In this document: in pieces, positions 1 to 8,064 of the stretch
Layout: each line of letters starts with the position of its first letter
Numbering within the stretch: position 1 is the stretch's first letter
From: Arthrobacter sp. YN
Lineage (GTDB): Bacteria > Actinomycetota > Actinomycetes > Actinomycetales > Micrococcaceae
Direction of reading: 5' to 3'
Assembly: GCF_002224285.1 (NCBI RefSeq)
Contig: NZ_CP022436.1
Span: forward strand, 2,976,001 to 3,040,000
DNA length: 64,000 nucleotides
Program-made: the position numbers and the translations under genes
Notes under the pieces: model-generated
Seen by the model: only the letters and a program-made list of their open reading frames with translations
What the model was told of the DNA's origin: nothing
Database searches by the model: none

Positions 1-166
1 GCTCATGCCTGGCAAGGGCGTCTGCCATGATGCCCGACGCCGGGGCCATATGTTGCTCATGCGGATTCCACGCACCTTGGGCATGGATGGTGGACCTGTA
101 ACGGCCCTGGCCCAACGATTCGTAATAAAAATCGCCATCCGCCAGTTCCGGTAATGCAGTAGTCAA
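1..166 (-). CDS. Acyl-CoA thioesterase-like protein, N-terminal part only
   Basis: The minus strand reads open from a TTG at 166 to the window edge, about 55 codons, with GAAAGG upstream of the TTG. The translation contains GRYRSTIHAQGAWNPHEQHM followed by APASG. This resembles the N-terminus of the actinobacterial double-hotdog thioesterases, which carry a W..(H/D)..QH..P..(G/A)LL pattern. The role would be hydrolysis of an acyl-CoA, substrate unknown. The rest of the gene lies outside the window, so length and catalytic residues cannot be checked. The start is inferred from the ribosome-binding site and the family-like N-terminus. It runs in the same direction as the downstream-facing DedA-like gene at 198-683, about 30 bases away, so the two may be co-transcribed. 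Confidence 0.55.
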   Translation of the reverse strand, partial: MTTALPELADGDFYYESLGQGRYRSTIHAQGAWNPHEQHMAPASGIMADALARHE

Positions 167-197
167 CCCGAGCCTTTCGCCGATCCAGCAGTAGAAC

Positions 198-683
198 TCA
201 GACCACTGTATCCGCTGATTTGGCCGCCGAACGACGCCTGCGGACCACTATCCAGACGATGACGGCGGCCATTACCACAACCCCCAGCCCGGCCCCCACA
301 GGCGATGCCGCCGCAACCGCCAGCCAGGCCTCCAAGGCTGCCAGCCCGATGGTGGCATACAGCAACGCCCACATGAGCGAACCGGCAATTGCTGCGGGCA
401 GGTATCTGCGAAGCGGCATGCGGGCTGCACCTGCTGCAAGGTTGATGGCCGTCTGCAGGCCAATGGTCAGGAAGGAAAGTACGACGGCGTACGGTCCCCA
501 CCGCTGGATGAGGACTTGGGCACGGGCTGCTTTGGGACGCTCCAGGGCTCTGCCGAAGCGGGTGTGGGCGAAACCGGCCACGGCACCCCGTCCGATCCAG
601 TACGTGACGTTGACCCGGATCATGACAATCGCAAAGAGCGCCGCGAGGGCGACGCCGAAGGGCAAGCTCATGATCTGATCCAC
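198..683 (-). CDS. DedA/VTT-family small integral membrane protein
   Basis: This 161-residue protein has about four hydrophobic segments and an arginine-rich C-terminal tail. Its middle part (G.GA.AGFAHTRFGR, then RWGPYAVVLSFLTIGLQTAINLAAG) resembles the SNARE-associated/VTT domain of DedA proteins, which act in the cytoplasmic membrane in lipid flipping and proton-motive-force homeostasis. It is shorter than typical DedA proteins (about 200 residues). The start is either GTG at 683 or ATG at 671. Neither has a strong ribosome-binding site, and an iron-box-like palindrome lies just upstream of the GTG. DedA-like is a fold-level call and the specific function is unknown. Confidence 0.6.
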   Translation of the reverse strand: MDQIMSLPFGVALAALFAIVMIRVNVTYWIGRGAVAGFAHTRFGRALERPKAARAQVLIQRWGPYAVVLSFLTIGLQTAINLAAGAARMPLRRYLPAAIAGSLMWALLYATIGLAALEAWLAVAAASPVGAGLGVVVMAAVIVWIVVRRRRSAAKSADTVV

Positions 684-688
684 TCGAC

Positions 689-702
689 TTAGGCTACCCT
701 AA
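689..702. promoter_or_regulatory. Iron-box-like palindrome (DtxR/IdeR type)
   Basis: The sequence TTAGGCTACCCTAA matches 13 of 14 bases of the inner part of the actinobacterial IdeR/DmdR iron box (TTAGGTTAGGCTAACCTAA). It lies between the divergent genes at 198-683 and 764-1735, directly upstream of the DedA-like gene. Only the inner 14 bases match; the outer five-base extension is poor, so this is a candidate operator only. Confidence 0.3.
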
Positions 703-763
703 GCAGCGACTCATTGAGGATTCGATCCCGCGGCCCGGGCGAAGCAAACCCTAGGATGAGTCC

Positions 764-1735
764 ATGGATCTCCGCGATGCCGCCCAAGAGCTGTACGCCG
801 TGCCGCCCCGTGACTTCACTACCGAACGAACTGCCTTGGCCCGCAAAGCCAAGGAAGACGGAGAAAAGGACCTGGCCAAGGAGATCGCAGGCCTGCCCAA
901 ACCGGCGGCCGGTGCCTGGGCCATCAACATGCTGTCCGTTCACAAGCCTGAGGTGATTGACGGCGTCGTGCGTTTCGGCGTTGCCCTCAGAACCGCCCAG
1001 GAGGAGGGTGACGCGGAAGCGTTTCGTGAGCTCGGACAGCAGCGGCAAGGGCACCTGACTTCGGCCGTGCATGCCGCAAAGGATCTTGCCACCGACCTGG
1101 GGACACCCCTCAGTGCAGCGGCTGCAGCCGACGTGGAACAAACACTCCGTGCAGCCATGGCCGACGCCGGCGCGGCTGCCGCCGTCGGCACAGGCCGGCT
1201 GGTACGGGGGCTCAGCGGCAGCGGCTTCGAAGCAGTGGACCTCACAGGTGCAGTTGCTGCGGCCGCACCCGGGGACCTTGATGTCCCCGAACAGGAGGTC
1301 GCCGCGAAGCCGGCGCCAAAGAAGGAGGCTGCGTCCCGAACCAAAGAGGAGTCCCTTCCCAAAGCCGCGGCACCGAAGAAGAAGCCACCGGAAGAAGAGG
1401 CTACGTCGTTGGCGGATCGCCGGGCCGCCAAGCAACGGGCAGCGTTGAAGGTAGCTCAAGAAGAGTTCGATGCCGCAGACCAGGAGGCCGCGGAGGCCGA
1501 AGCGACGGCATCCTCAGCCTGGGATGTCGTCAACGAACTCTCAGCACGCCGAACACGCCTCAAGTCCGACATTGAGGACGCCAAAAAGCGCCTGTCCTCG
1601 CTGGAAGCGGAACTTATTGGCCTGACCAGGGACACTGAGGCGGCGGAATCCCTGAAGAAACGTTCAGTCAGGGAGGCTGCCCAAAAACGACGCGCTGCAG
1701 ACCAAGCCCAGCGGCGCGTGGACCGGCTGGGCTAG
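764..1735 (+). CDS. Coiled-coil, Ala/Lys/Glu-rich hypothetical protein
   Basis: A 323-residue protein with no recognised catalytic motif. Residues 1-150 are mostly helical, with a conserved-looking stretch LPKPAAGAWAINML. Residues about 175-220 are a Pro/Lys/Glu-rich, probably disordered linker. Residues about 220-323 form a long charged coiled coil (AKQRAALKVAQEEF through RAADQAQRRVDRLG). AGGATGAG precedes the ATG, supporting this start. It converges with the oxidoreductase gene and the stop codons overlap by 4 bases. Similar proteins are common next to housekeeping genes in Arthrobacter-type genomes, but I know no function. No signal peptide is visible, so it is probably cytosolic. Confidence 0.75.
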   Translation: MDLRDAAQELYAVPPRDFTTERTALARKAKEDGEKDLAKEIAGLPKPAAGAWAINMLSVHKPEVIDGVVRFGVALRTAQEEGDAEAFRELGQQRQGHLTSAVHAAKDLATDLGTPLSAAAAADVEQTLRAAMADAGAAAAVGTGRLVRGLSGSGFEAVDLTGAVAAAAPGDLDVPEQEVAAKPAPKKEAASRTKEESLPKAAAPKKKPPEEEATSLADRRAAKQRAALKVAQEEFDAADQEAAEAEATASSAWDVVNELSARRTRLKSDIEDAKKRLSSLEAELIGLTRDTEAAESLKKRSVREAAQKRRAADQAQRRVDRLG

Positions 1736-3234
1736 TTCTCTTTCTTACCGACGGACTTTTCCAGGGGACGGGTGGCGGGCCCCTCCAAGTACTTGCCCTC
1801 TGGTGTGAAGCGGGAGCCGTGCAGCGGACAATCCCAGGACTTCTCGGCGTCGTTCCAGCTCAGGAGGCCACCCAGGTGCGTGCAGGTGGCAGAGACTCTG
1901 CAGACCGTCCCTTCCACAGTGGACACGGCCGCTGGCTCACCCTTGTACAACCCGACGACGCCTGTCCCCTCCGGTGGGCGGGTTTCGTCGGTGATCTCGG
2001 GGTTCTTCCTGACCTTGGCTTTGTCCTCGATCATCCGGCCCGCAACGTCCGCATTGTGCCGGACACCCTCAACCGCGCCTTTCGGTGAGGTGACGCGATG
2101 ATGGATGACGGTGGCCCAATCGGACTGGCCTCCCAGAATGTCCGAGGTGATGGACAACGCTGCCGCCACCCCGTTGCTCATCCCCCATTTGTTATAGCCC
2201 GTGCCGAAGAAGATCCGTCCGTGGCCGCGGGGAAGTTTGCCAAAGAAGGGCATCAGGTTGGTGGCCTGGTAGTCCTGGGCAGACCAGGTGTGGGTGACCT
2301 CCGCGCCAGGGTAATGCTGCGTTGCCCATCCGAGCAGGTCATCCAGGTGCGACTGCGGCGACGCGGCCCGGCCACCCGAATGCCCGTAGCCGCCCACCAG
2401 GAGTAATTCACCCTCGGGAGTGGGTTGAGTGCGCTGGGACCGGGTGGGTGAATCGATGGACAGATACATCCCCTTCGGAATATCTCCAGGTACCTTCAAG
2501 GCAGCCGCGTAGGACCGGTTGGGCTCAAGCTTGGCAAAGTACAGGCCGCGATCCAGGATCGGAGTTCCCGTAGCCAGGACCACGGTGTCCGCTGTGAAGG
2601 TGCCTTTGGCCGTGGAGACGTCCAAGGGCTGCTCCGAACCTACGTTCTGGACCTGCACATCCTCGACGATCATTCCGCCATGCCCGCGGAGGTCCCTGGC
2701 GAGGGTTTCCAGCACGTCCATGGGGTTGATCTGCACTTGGTTTTCGAGTTCCAGCGCTTCCACGACGGGGAACGGCAGGCCGGCATCGCGGCTGAAATGG
2801 ACGTCCAAACCTGCGTCCCGTGAAACCGCAGCCTCTTTGCGGAGCCGCTGGCCGCCGTCGTCCGTGGTTGCGAACGTCACCGCAGTGCGGCGCTGGAACG
2901 GGGTGCCCTGCTGCTCCATGTACTGCGTCAGCCAGGCCTGACCGGATTTGTTGGCCTCCACGTAGGCCTGCACCACTTTCAGGGGGTACTGGCCACGCAA
3001 AGCGGACAGTACACCGCCTTGCAAGAGGCTCAATTTCCCTGTGGTGTTGCCGGTGGTCACGGCACCCAGCGTTCTGGCCTCGAAAACCACCACGCGCTGG
3101 CCCGACCGGGACAACAGCAAGGCCGTCACCATTCCAGTGAGCCCGGCGCCTACCACTATGGTGTCGAAGTGCTTTTCCCCAGGGATGTGGTCGGAGGTGA
3201 AGCGCATCTCCCGGTCCAACCAGAGCGATTTCAT
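1732..3234 (-). CDS. FAD-dependent oxidoreductase with C-terminal Rieske [2Fe-2S] domain
   Basis: A 500-residue two-domain protein. Residues about 24-54 form an N-terminal Rossmann FAD-binding motif (VVGAGLTGM at 27-35, then VVFEAR). The central part is a DadA/glycine-oxidase-like amine oxidoreductase domain. The C-terminal 70 residues are a Rieske cluster domain with CTHLGG followed by CPLHGSRF, which supplies the two Cys and two His ligands. This architecture is known for oxidoreductases in actinobacteria and bacilli whose substrates are mostly unassigned. A purine-rich GAGAGG lies about 10 bases upstream of the ATG. A later ATG (MRFTSDH) is possible. The gene follows the AlkD-like gene in the same direction, 67 bases away. 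Confidence 0.88.
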   Translation of the reverse strand: MKSLWLDREMRFTSDHIPGEKHFDTIVVGAGLTGMVTALLLSRSGQRVVVFEARTLGAVTTGNTTGKLSLLQGGVLSALRGQYPLKVVQAYVEANKSGQAWLTQYMEQQGTPFQRRTAVTFATTDDGGQRLRKEAAVSRDAGLDVHFSRDAGLPFPVVEALELENQVQINPMDVLETLARDLRGHGGMIVEDVQVQNVGSEQPLDVSTAKGTFTADTVVLATGTPILDRGLYFAKLEPNRSYAAALKVPGDIPKGMYLSIDSPTRSQRTQPTPEGELLLVGGYGHSGGRAASPQSHLDDLLGWATQHYPGAEVTHTWSAQDYQATNLMPFFGKLPRGHGRIFFGTGYNKWGMSNGVAAALSITSDILGGQSDWATVIHHRVTSPKGAVEGVRHNADVAGRMIEDKAKVRKNPEITDETRPPEGTGVVGLYKGEPAAVSTVEGTVCRVSATCTHLGGLLSWNDAEKSWDCPLHGSRFTPEGKYLEGPATRPLEKSVGKKEN

Positions 3235-3301
3235 CGATCAGCCTGCCTCTCACCTCAATGGCATGTGGTGAGGGAAACGCTAGGCGGGTCGCTGGTGCTT
3301 A

Positions 3302-3793
3302 TCAAGGGGTGGCGGTGCCTGCCGCCAAAGCCGCAGCGTGCCGAAGCCCGGGGTCCGGATCTCCAGCCCAACGCTCCAGGACGCGTTCGGCACGTTCCTT
3401 GGCGAGTCCCTCCAGCCGTGCCACCAACGGCCTCACAACGTCTGAGGCCAGGGGATCCACCAACTCCCGGGTCCCGGCTTGCCTGATGAAACCTTCAATA
3501 CGCGTCAGGTCAGTGTTGACCAGGATGTCTGCTTTGGTCTGCAGCAGAACCACTGCGGCGAGACGCCGTTCAAACACAGGTTCAGCCCACAGTTCCGAAC
3601 TCAAGGCAGTGACGTCGTCATGGTCCAGGTTCTTGTAGCGCTTGAGCGTATCCCTCACCGTTCCCCGCACGGCACCCACGGATGCGCCATACACCTTCAG
3701 GGCCCCGCCCAGACGCTCACTGGCTTCTGCAGCTTTCTCCCACGTGGATTCCATCTGCAGGGTGTGGTCCATGAATTCACCGGCTTCGCTCAC
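3302..3793 (-). CDS. AlkD-like DNA alkylation repair protein, C-terminally short
   Basis: A 163-residue all-helical protein resembling the HEAT-repeat AlkD family, which excises alkylated bases. Family-like stretches include LW.EPVFERRLAAVVLLQ, FIRQAGTRELVDPLASDVV and VLERWAGDPDPGLRHAAAL. Family members usually run about 220-240 residues and continue for 60 or more residues after the lRhAA segment. Here the frame stops at TGA-TAA, and only 67 bases separate it from the next gene, so the missing repeats are not encoded nearby in another frame. The product may be a truncated, possibly inactive form, or a naturally short paralogue. The start could be the first Met or MDHTLQMEST a few codons later. 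Confidence 0.65.
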   Translation of the reverse strand: MSEAGEFMDHTLQMESTWEKAAEASERLGGALKVYGASVGAVRGTVRDTLKRYKNLDHDDVTALSSELWAEPVFERRLAAVVLLQTKADILVNTDLTRIEGFIRQAGTRELVDPLASDVVRPLVARLEGLAKERAERVLERWAGDPDPGLRHAAALAAGTATP

Positions 3794-3853
3794 CTCACTA
3801 TTTTGTCAGGGCCTCCCCCTAGCGTGATGACAACAGCAACCGACAGGAGCACC

Positions 3854-5035
3854 ATGCCGTCCCAAGAGCTCGCCACCGAAGCATCATTTCCGGGTGTCCC
3901 CGCTGCTTCGTCCATGCCCGACTGGTACCCCACCTTGCTTCACACTGTGGCGCAGGAGGTCCGCGTTGGCAGGACCCGGGCGATGGCAGCGGCCAACAGC
4001 GAGTTGTTGACTTCCTACTGGAGCATCGGCCGGCAGCTCGCCGAACGAGAATCCGAGCAAGGCTGGGGTGCCAAAGTGGTCACCCGCCTGTCTGCCGACA
4101 TCAGGACCCGGTTTCCGGAAGCGAAAGGCTTCTCCCCCAGAAACCTCCGGTACATGAAGAGCTTCGCCCAGGCTTGGCCCGACTTCCCAATGTTGCAAGC
4201 ACCGCTTGCAACATTGCCTTGGTACCACCAAATCGCACTGCTGGAAAAGCTCGACGACGCCGCCACGAGGCTCTGGTACGCAGCGGCGGCTGCCCAGCAC
4301 GGCTGGTCCCGCAACGTGTTGACGCACCAGATTTCAACCCGCTTGCACGAGCGCTCGGGGCAGGCCATCACCAACTTTGCCTCCACGATGATCCCTGCCG
4401 ATTCGGACTTGGCGCAGCAGGCGACCAAGGATCCCTACGTCTTCGACTTTCTGTCCATGAGTGATCGGCACACCGAACGGGACCTGGAGCTGCAGTTGGT
4501 GAAACACGTGGAGAAATTCCTGTTGGAGCTGGGCCAAGGCTTCGCCTTTGTAGGTGAGCAGGTGCGTCTGGAAATCGCTGGCGACGAGTTCTTCGCAGAC
4601 CTCCTCTTCTACCACCTGAAGTTGCGCTGCTACATGGTGGTCGAACTCAAGGCTGTGAAGTTTGAACCCGGGTTCCTGGGGCAGCTGGGCATGTACATGG
4701 CGGCAGTGGACGACCTCATGGCGCACCCGGACGACAAACCGACTATCGGATTGCTGCTGTGCAAGGAGAAGAACAGCGTGGTGGCCGAGTACGCACTGCG
4801 TGGGTTCAACGCCCCCGTGGGCATCGCGGAGTGGAAAACCTCCCTCGCGGACTCCTTGCCCGATGAATTGGTGGCGAGCCTGCCGAGTATCGAGACTTTG
4901 GAGGCCGAGCTGGCAAGTGAGGCCGCGCGGTTGCAGGGCCGGGGGCAGTCCCAAGCGCCGTTTGCCTTGGAAGAGGATGAACCGCAACCTGGACGTTCGG
5001 AGGAAGCCGCCGTGGGAACTAGCATGTCCACGTGA
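3854..5035 (+). CDS. YhcG/DUF1016-type PD-(D/E)XK nuclease
   Basis: A 393-residue protein of the YhcG (DUF1016) family. The N-terminal domain (about 25-170) carries YWSIGRQLAERE.EQGWGAKVV and RNLRYMKSFAQAWPD, the usual DUF1016 signature. The C-terminal nuclease domain shows D249 in FADLLFYH and E264-x-K266 in MVVELKAVKF, the PD-(D/E)XK triad. The start is ATG 3854, preceded by AGGAG at 3845-3849; an earlier ATG at 3827 lacks this. YhcG proteins are often found in defence islands and with restriction-modification genes. Its stop overlaps the GTG start of the HNH-SAVED gene (GTGA), so the two are translationally coupled and probably act together. The Pro/Glu-rich C-terminal 30 residues look disordered. 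Confidence 0.88.
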   Translation: MPSQELATEASFPGVPAASSMPDWYPTLLHTVAQEVRVGRTRAMAAANSELLTSYWSIGRQLAERESEQGWGAKVVTRLSADIRTRFPEAKGFSPRNLRYMKSFAQAWPDFPMLQAPLATLPWYHQIALLEKLDDAATRLWYAAAAAQHGWSRNVLTHQISTRLHERSGQAITNFASTMIPADSDLAQQATKDPYVFDFLSMSDRHTERDLELQLVKHVEKFLLELGQGFAFVGEQVRLEIAGDEFFADLLFYHLKLRCYMVVELKAVKFEPGFLGQLGMYMAAVDDLMAHPDDKPTIGLLLCKEKNSVVAEYALRGFNAPVGIAEWKTSLADSLPDELVASLPSIETLEAELASEAARLQGRGQSQAPFALEEDEPQPGRSEEAAVGTSMST

Positions 5036-6210
5036 CTAAAAACGGGAAGCCGACGACATTCATCGCTCGTGAGCAAGTTTCAAGTACAACACAGGTGAAA
5101 GTCTGGGCCCGCGCCGCAGGACGGTGCACGTTGTGCGCACGGTCGGTCTTGGACAGTCGTTCCTTCTTTCACACAGTATTGACAGGCCAGATGGCCCACA
5201 ACGTAGGTGCAACTGCCACCCACGGGTCCCCAAGAAGCTCTTCGGACCTGTCCTTGAAGGAAAGGAGTCTGGAGGGCAATCTGCTGCTGCTTTGTCCAGA
5301 CTGTCACAGGATGATCGACGATAGAGTCAATGAAGGCCTTTACACACAGGAACTGCTGGAGGCTAAGAAATCCGAACATGAACTGCGTGTAGCCAAGGCG
5401 ACGAACTTTGAAGTTCTACGCAGAACCATGGTGGTCACGACCAGAAGCCGGATCCGGGGAACCAACACTGCTATCTCCGAAAGGGAGGTCGCCGAAGCCA
5501 TGGTGGATGCTGGACTGGTTGTTCACGTCAACGATGGCCGACCCGTCCACATCGTCATCAAATTCGATGACGATGAGCAGGACCCCTGGGTGTGGGATCG
5601 GGGTATGAAGCAGATCCGGGACGCCATCCGAGAACTTAAACATACAGGCGAGGAGGGCAGAGTAGATCATGTATCGTTGTTCCCTCTCGCACCGATTCCC
5701 CTGTTGGTGTACTTGGGGTCGAGACTCGATGACAAGCTGTCCGTAAGTTTGTTCGACCGCCACCGCGGGGGTCAGCAGAACGTGTGGTGCTGGCCCAAGC
5801 CGACCGGAACGTCCCCAACCTTTCAAGTGCTGAAGCAAAGTTCACCCGGCTCGGAAACGGAAGTCGTGGCAGCGGTGTCCGTATCTGGATCCATTTCGCA
5901 TGGAGACCTCCCCGAGGATCTTGCATCACTACCACTAGTGACGCTGTCCCCGGCGACGGGAAGGCCCGCCCCGGGGCTCATAGGTAGCGAGGACGCCCTT
6001 GATGAGTTCTCCCAAGCATGGCGACTACTGCTCGCCGAAGTCGAAGCGCAATGGCCGCAGGCAACGCGGCTCCACGTAATCGCCGCTGTTCCCGCCAGCG
6101 CGGCAATTCGCATGGGGCAGCACCGTATGAGAGACGTTCACCCCGGTTTCGTTGTGTACCAACGAACCGACACAGGCACATATTCAGCCACACCGGAAAT
6201 CCGGGACTAA
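5032..6210 (+). CDS. cap5: CBASS effector: HNH nuclease fused to SAVED domain (Cap5-like)
   Basis: A 392-residue two-domain protein. The N-terminal HNH part has zinc pairs C32-x2-C35 and C88-x2-C91, the catalytic-type AHN at 55-57, N83 and H92, followed by MIDDRV and a YTQELLEAKKSEHE helix. This layout (HxVGA...L..NLLLLCP.CH.MID) is typical of Cap5. The C-terminal part (about 150-390) fits a SAVED domain, ending HVIAAVPASAAIRMG..M......VVYQR...YS.TPEI. In known CBASS, Cap5 binds a cyclic oligonucleotide through SAVED and then degrades DNA. The gene starts with GTG overlapping the stop of the YhcG nuclease and runs convergent to cap2-CD-NTase, 105 bases apart. Nucleotide specificity cannot be read from the sequence. 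Confidence 0.88.
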   Translation: MTKNGKPTTFIAREQVSSTTQVKVWARAAGRCTLCARSVLDSRSFFHTVLTGQMAHNVGATATHGSPRSSSDLSLKERSLEGNLLLLCPDCHRMIDDRVNEGLYTQELLEAKKSEHELRVAKATNFEVLRRTMVVTTRSRIRGTNTAISEREVAEAMVDAGLVVHVNDGRPVHIVIKFDDDEQDPWVWDRGMKQIRDAIRELKHTGEEGRVDHVSLFPLAPIPLLVYLGSRLDDKLSVSLFDRHRGGQQNVWCWPKPTGTSPTFQVLKQSSPGSETEVVAAVSVSGSISHGDLPEDLASLPLVTLSPATGRPAPGLIGSEDALDEFSQAWRLLLAEVEAQWPQATRLHVIAAVPASAAIRMGQHRMRDVHPGFVVYQRTDTGTYSATPEIRD

Positions 6211-6315
6211 CGGTAGTGCGTCCAAGCCACTAACCGCCGAAAGTGCTTCCACCGGCCAGCAATCTGGCGTGCTCAAGTCAGGGCGGGGTTTCGGCCGTAG
6301 TAACTGCGGTCTTTC

Positions 6316-8064
6316 CTAGGCAGCGCCAAGAGGCAAAAAGACGTGTGGCCTGCTGTTGCCGGCATGCGGCAAGGATATGACGTGCGTCCCCGACGGGGTC
6401 GCTGCAGATTGCATGTGCTTTCCCAGCAAACTAGTGAGAACAGCCGCGACTGAGGCGAGGTCGGCCGCAGACCCATGGAATGTCGGGACGGAGCATCCCC
6501 TGGTCGGGATGAGTTCGACCCCGTCCTCAGGTTCCTGCCAGAGCTTGTGGAAGATCTCTAGGTCAGCATCCGCTTTTATCGCTTGCCCTGCCATATCATC
6601 TACAGTCGATGGTTGCAGCGACGAGGACGGTGCACAGACGTTGAGGAGTCCCAATGTTCCTGTGGCGGCATCGGTTGCGACCTGGGCAATAATCGCTTTG
6701 CATCCAGAATGTGCAGCTATGACATCGAGAACCTGTGTGATCGCGTTGCTCACGGTGGCGTCAATGATGATGTCTGCCGCCAGACAGTCCGTGAAGTTTT
6801 CCGGGATGGCTCCAGCCACCACATCGACTGATAGATCGTCCCGGATGTCTTGGACCCGGACAGCCAGCGCTTCTGCCTTGGTAAGACCGATGTCTCCCTC
6901 AGCGTAGTTTTGCCTGACCAAGAGGCCTCCGGTGATTACACCGGGGTCGCAAAGCGTTATGCGGGCTACGCCAGCACGCGCGACGAACTCCGCTATCCAT
7001 GATCCGAGCCCGCCACATCCCCATACATGGACAGACTTGCCGAGAAAGCCACTAACGGGTCGGCTCTGGTCGCGGCGGGTAGTGACTTCGTGCCGTTCGT
7101 CAGACATCTTGCACCATTCGACGTCGATCCTGTTCTTGAGCTTCGTGGTATCTAGTGTGATGGCTGTGCCTTGATTTCGAGCAACTTCCCTCAAGGCTTC
7201 GGCGGCAGCTGAGGGAAGGCGTCCACCTAGCAGATGGGGCGCTCCCCCGCCTGGGTGAGGGACGCAGAGGACAAAGTACTGGGGAGATCCTCCAGGGTTC
7301 CTCAGTGCACAAGCAGCTAGGGCACTCACAAACGCATCCGATTTCTTTCCACCGACTGAGCCGTTCAGATCGCCCCGTCTGAGGTATGGATTGTCAATCA
7401 GATAAAGCAGATCAACGAAGGACGACGAGGCTCCCAGAGGCAGTGCCGAATCCAGCCTGAACACGGGCGTTCTCAGGCCCACCATGTGGGTCGAAAATGT
7501 CAGATCCAAACGGTGGGAAGACCGCTCGACGAGGCGTGCCACCTGATGACTTTCGAGAGCGTCACCTTCCCGGACCACTATCGTTGGTGTCCCGACAGAC
7601 TGGTGCAGTACGCCACCGACGGCGTGATACATGGACGTTCTGGGGTCAAAGCGCGCCCCCACAGCGTCTGCCAGCCAGCCCCACAAACGGTTAAGCATCC
7701 CAGCCATGCCGAGTGACGGATACCATTCTCGGGACGGATCCAGGAAAAGGCATAGGCGGCGCCCTTGAAGGACGTGCGGAAAGCCGATAAATCGAAGATG
7801 CTTGACGTCAACAACGGGTGGTGTCAGAGCGGAATCTCCGATGCGGATGACAAATTCCTCCTCGTTTCGGAGTCGCAATCCCTCTGGCTCCTGTAGCAGA
7901 CCGCTGGTGTTTAGCACCACGGCTACCACCGCTTCGCCTCCTGCTTCGAGTTTAGGCTGTCCTTCAACGCGGATTTCCCCCGGCTGATTCTTACTGAGGT
8001 CCTTAAGCTCAGAGAGGAGCTGTCGCTGCCATGATGAGAAGATCGGCCTCCGCCGCTTGGTCAT
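6316..8064 (-). CDS. cap2: CBASS Cap2-like E2-E1 ubiquitin-transfer-like protein
   Basis: A 582-residue protein with an N-terminal E2-like domain and a C-terminal ThiF/E1 domain. In the E2 part, FPHVLQGRRLCLFLDP (95-110) places the likely catalytic cysteine at C105. The E1 part has the nucleotide-binding G349-C-G351-GLG loop, D373 in LCDPG, and RQNY..GDIG.TKAEAL. C524 in PTRGCSVPTFHGS is the likely E1 cysteine. This is the Cap2 arrangement that attaches the CD-NTase C-terminus to targets and primes its activity. The ATG overlaps the CD-NTase stop by four bases (ATGA), so the two genes form one translational unit. No JAMM/JAB peptidase (Cap3) domain is visible inside it or in the flanks. Confidence 0.85.
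   Translation of the reverse strand: MTKRRRPIFSSWQRQLLSELKDLSKNQPGEIRVEGQPKLEAGGEAVVAVVLNTSGLLQEPEGLRLRNEEEFVIRIGDSALTPPVVDVKHLRFIGFPHVLQGRRLCLFLDPSREWYPSLGMAGMLNRLWGWLADAVGARFDPRTSMYHAVGGVLHQSVGTPTIVVREGDALESHQVARLVERSSHRLDLTFSTHMVGLRTPVFRLDSALPLGASSSFVDLLYLIDNPYLRRGDLNGSVGGKKSDAFVSALAACALRNPGGSPQYFVLCVPHPGGGAPHLLGGRLPSAAAEALREVARNQGTAITLDTTKLKNRIDVEWCKMSDERHEVTTRRDQSRPVSGFLGKSVHVWGCGGLGSWIAEFVARAGVARITLCDPGVITGGLLVRQNYAEGDIGLTKAEALAVRVQDIRDDLSVDVVAGAIPENFTDCLAADIIIDATVSNAITQVLDVIAAHSGCKAIIAQVATDAATGTLGLLNVCAPSSSLQPSTVDDMAGQAIKADADLEIFHKLWQEPEDGVELIPTRGCSVPTFHGSAADLASVAAVLTSLLGKHMQSAATPSGTHVISLPHAGNSRPHVFLPLGAA

Noticed and set aside
3479..3853. A 125-codon upstream extension of the YhcG gene
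   Set aside because: It overlaps the AlkD-like gene on the other strand. AGGAG sits directly before the ATG at 3854, which matches the DUF1016 start region.
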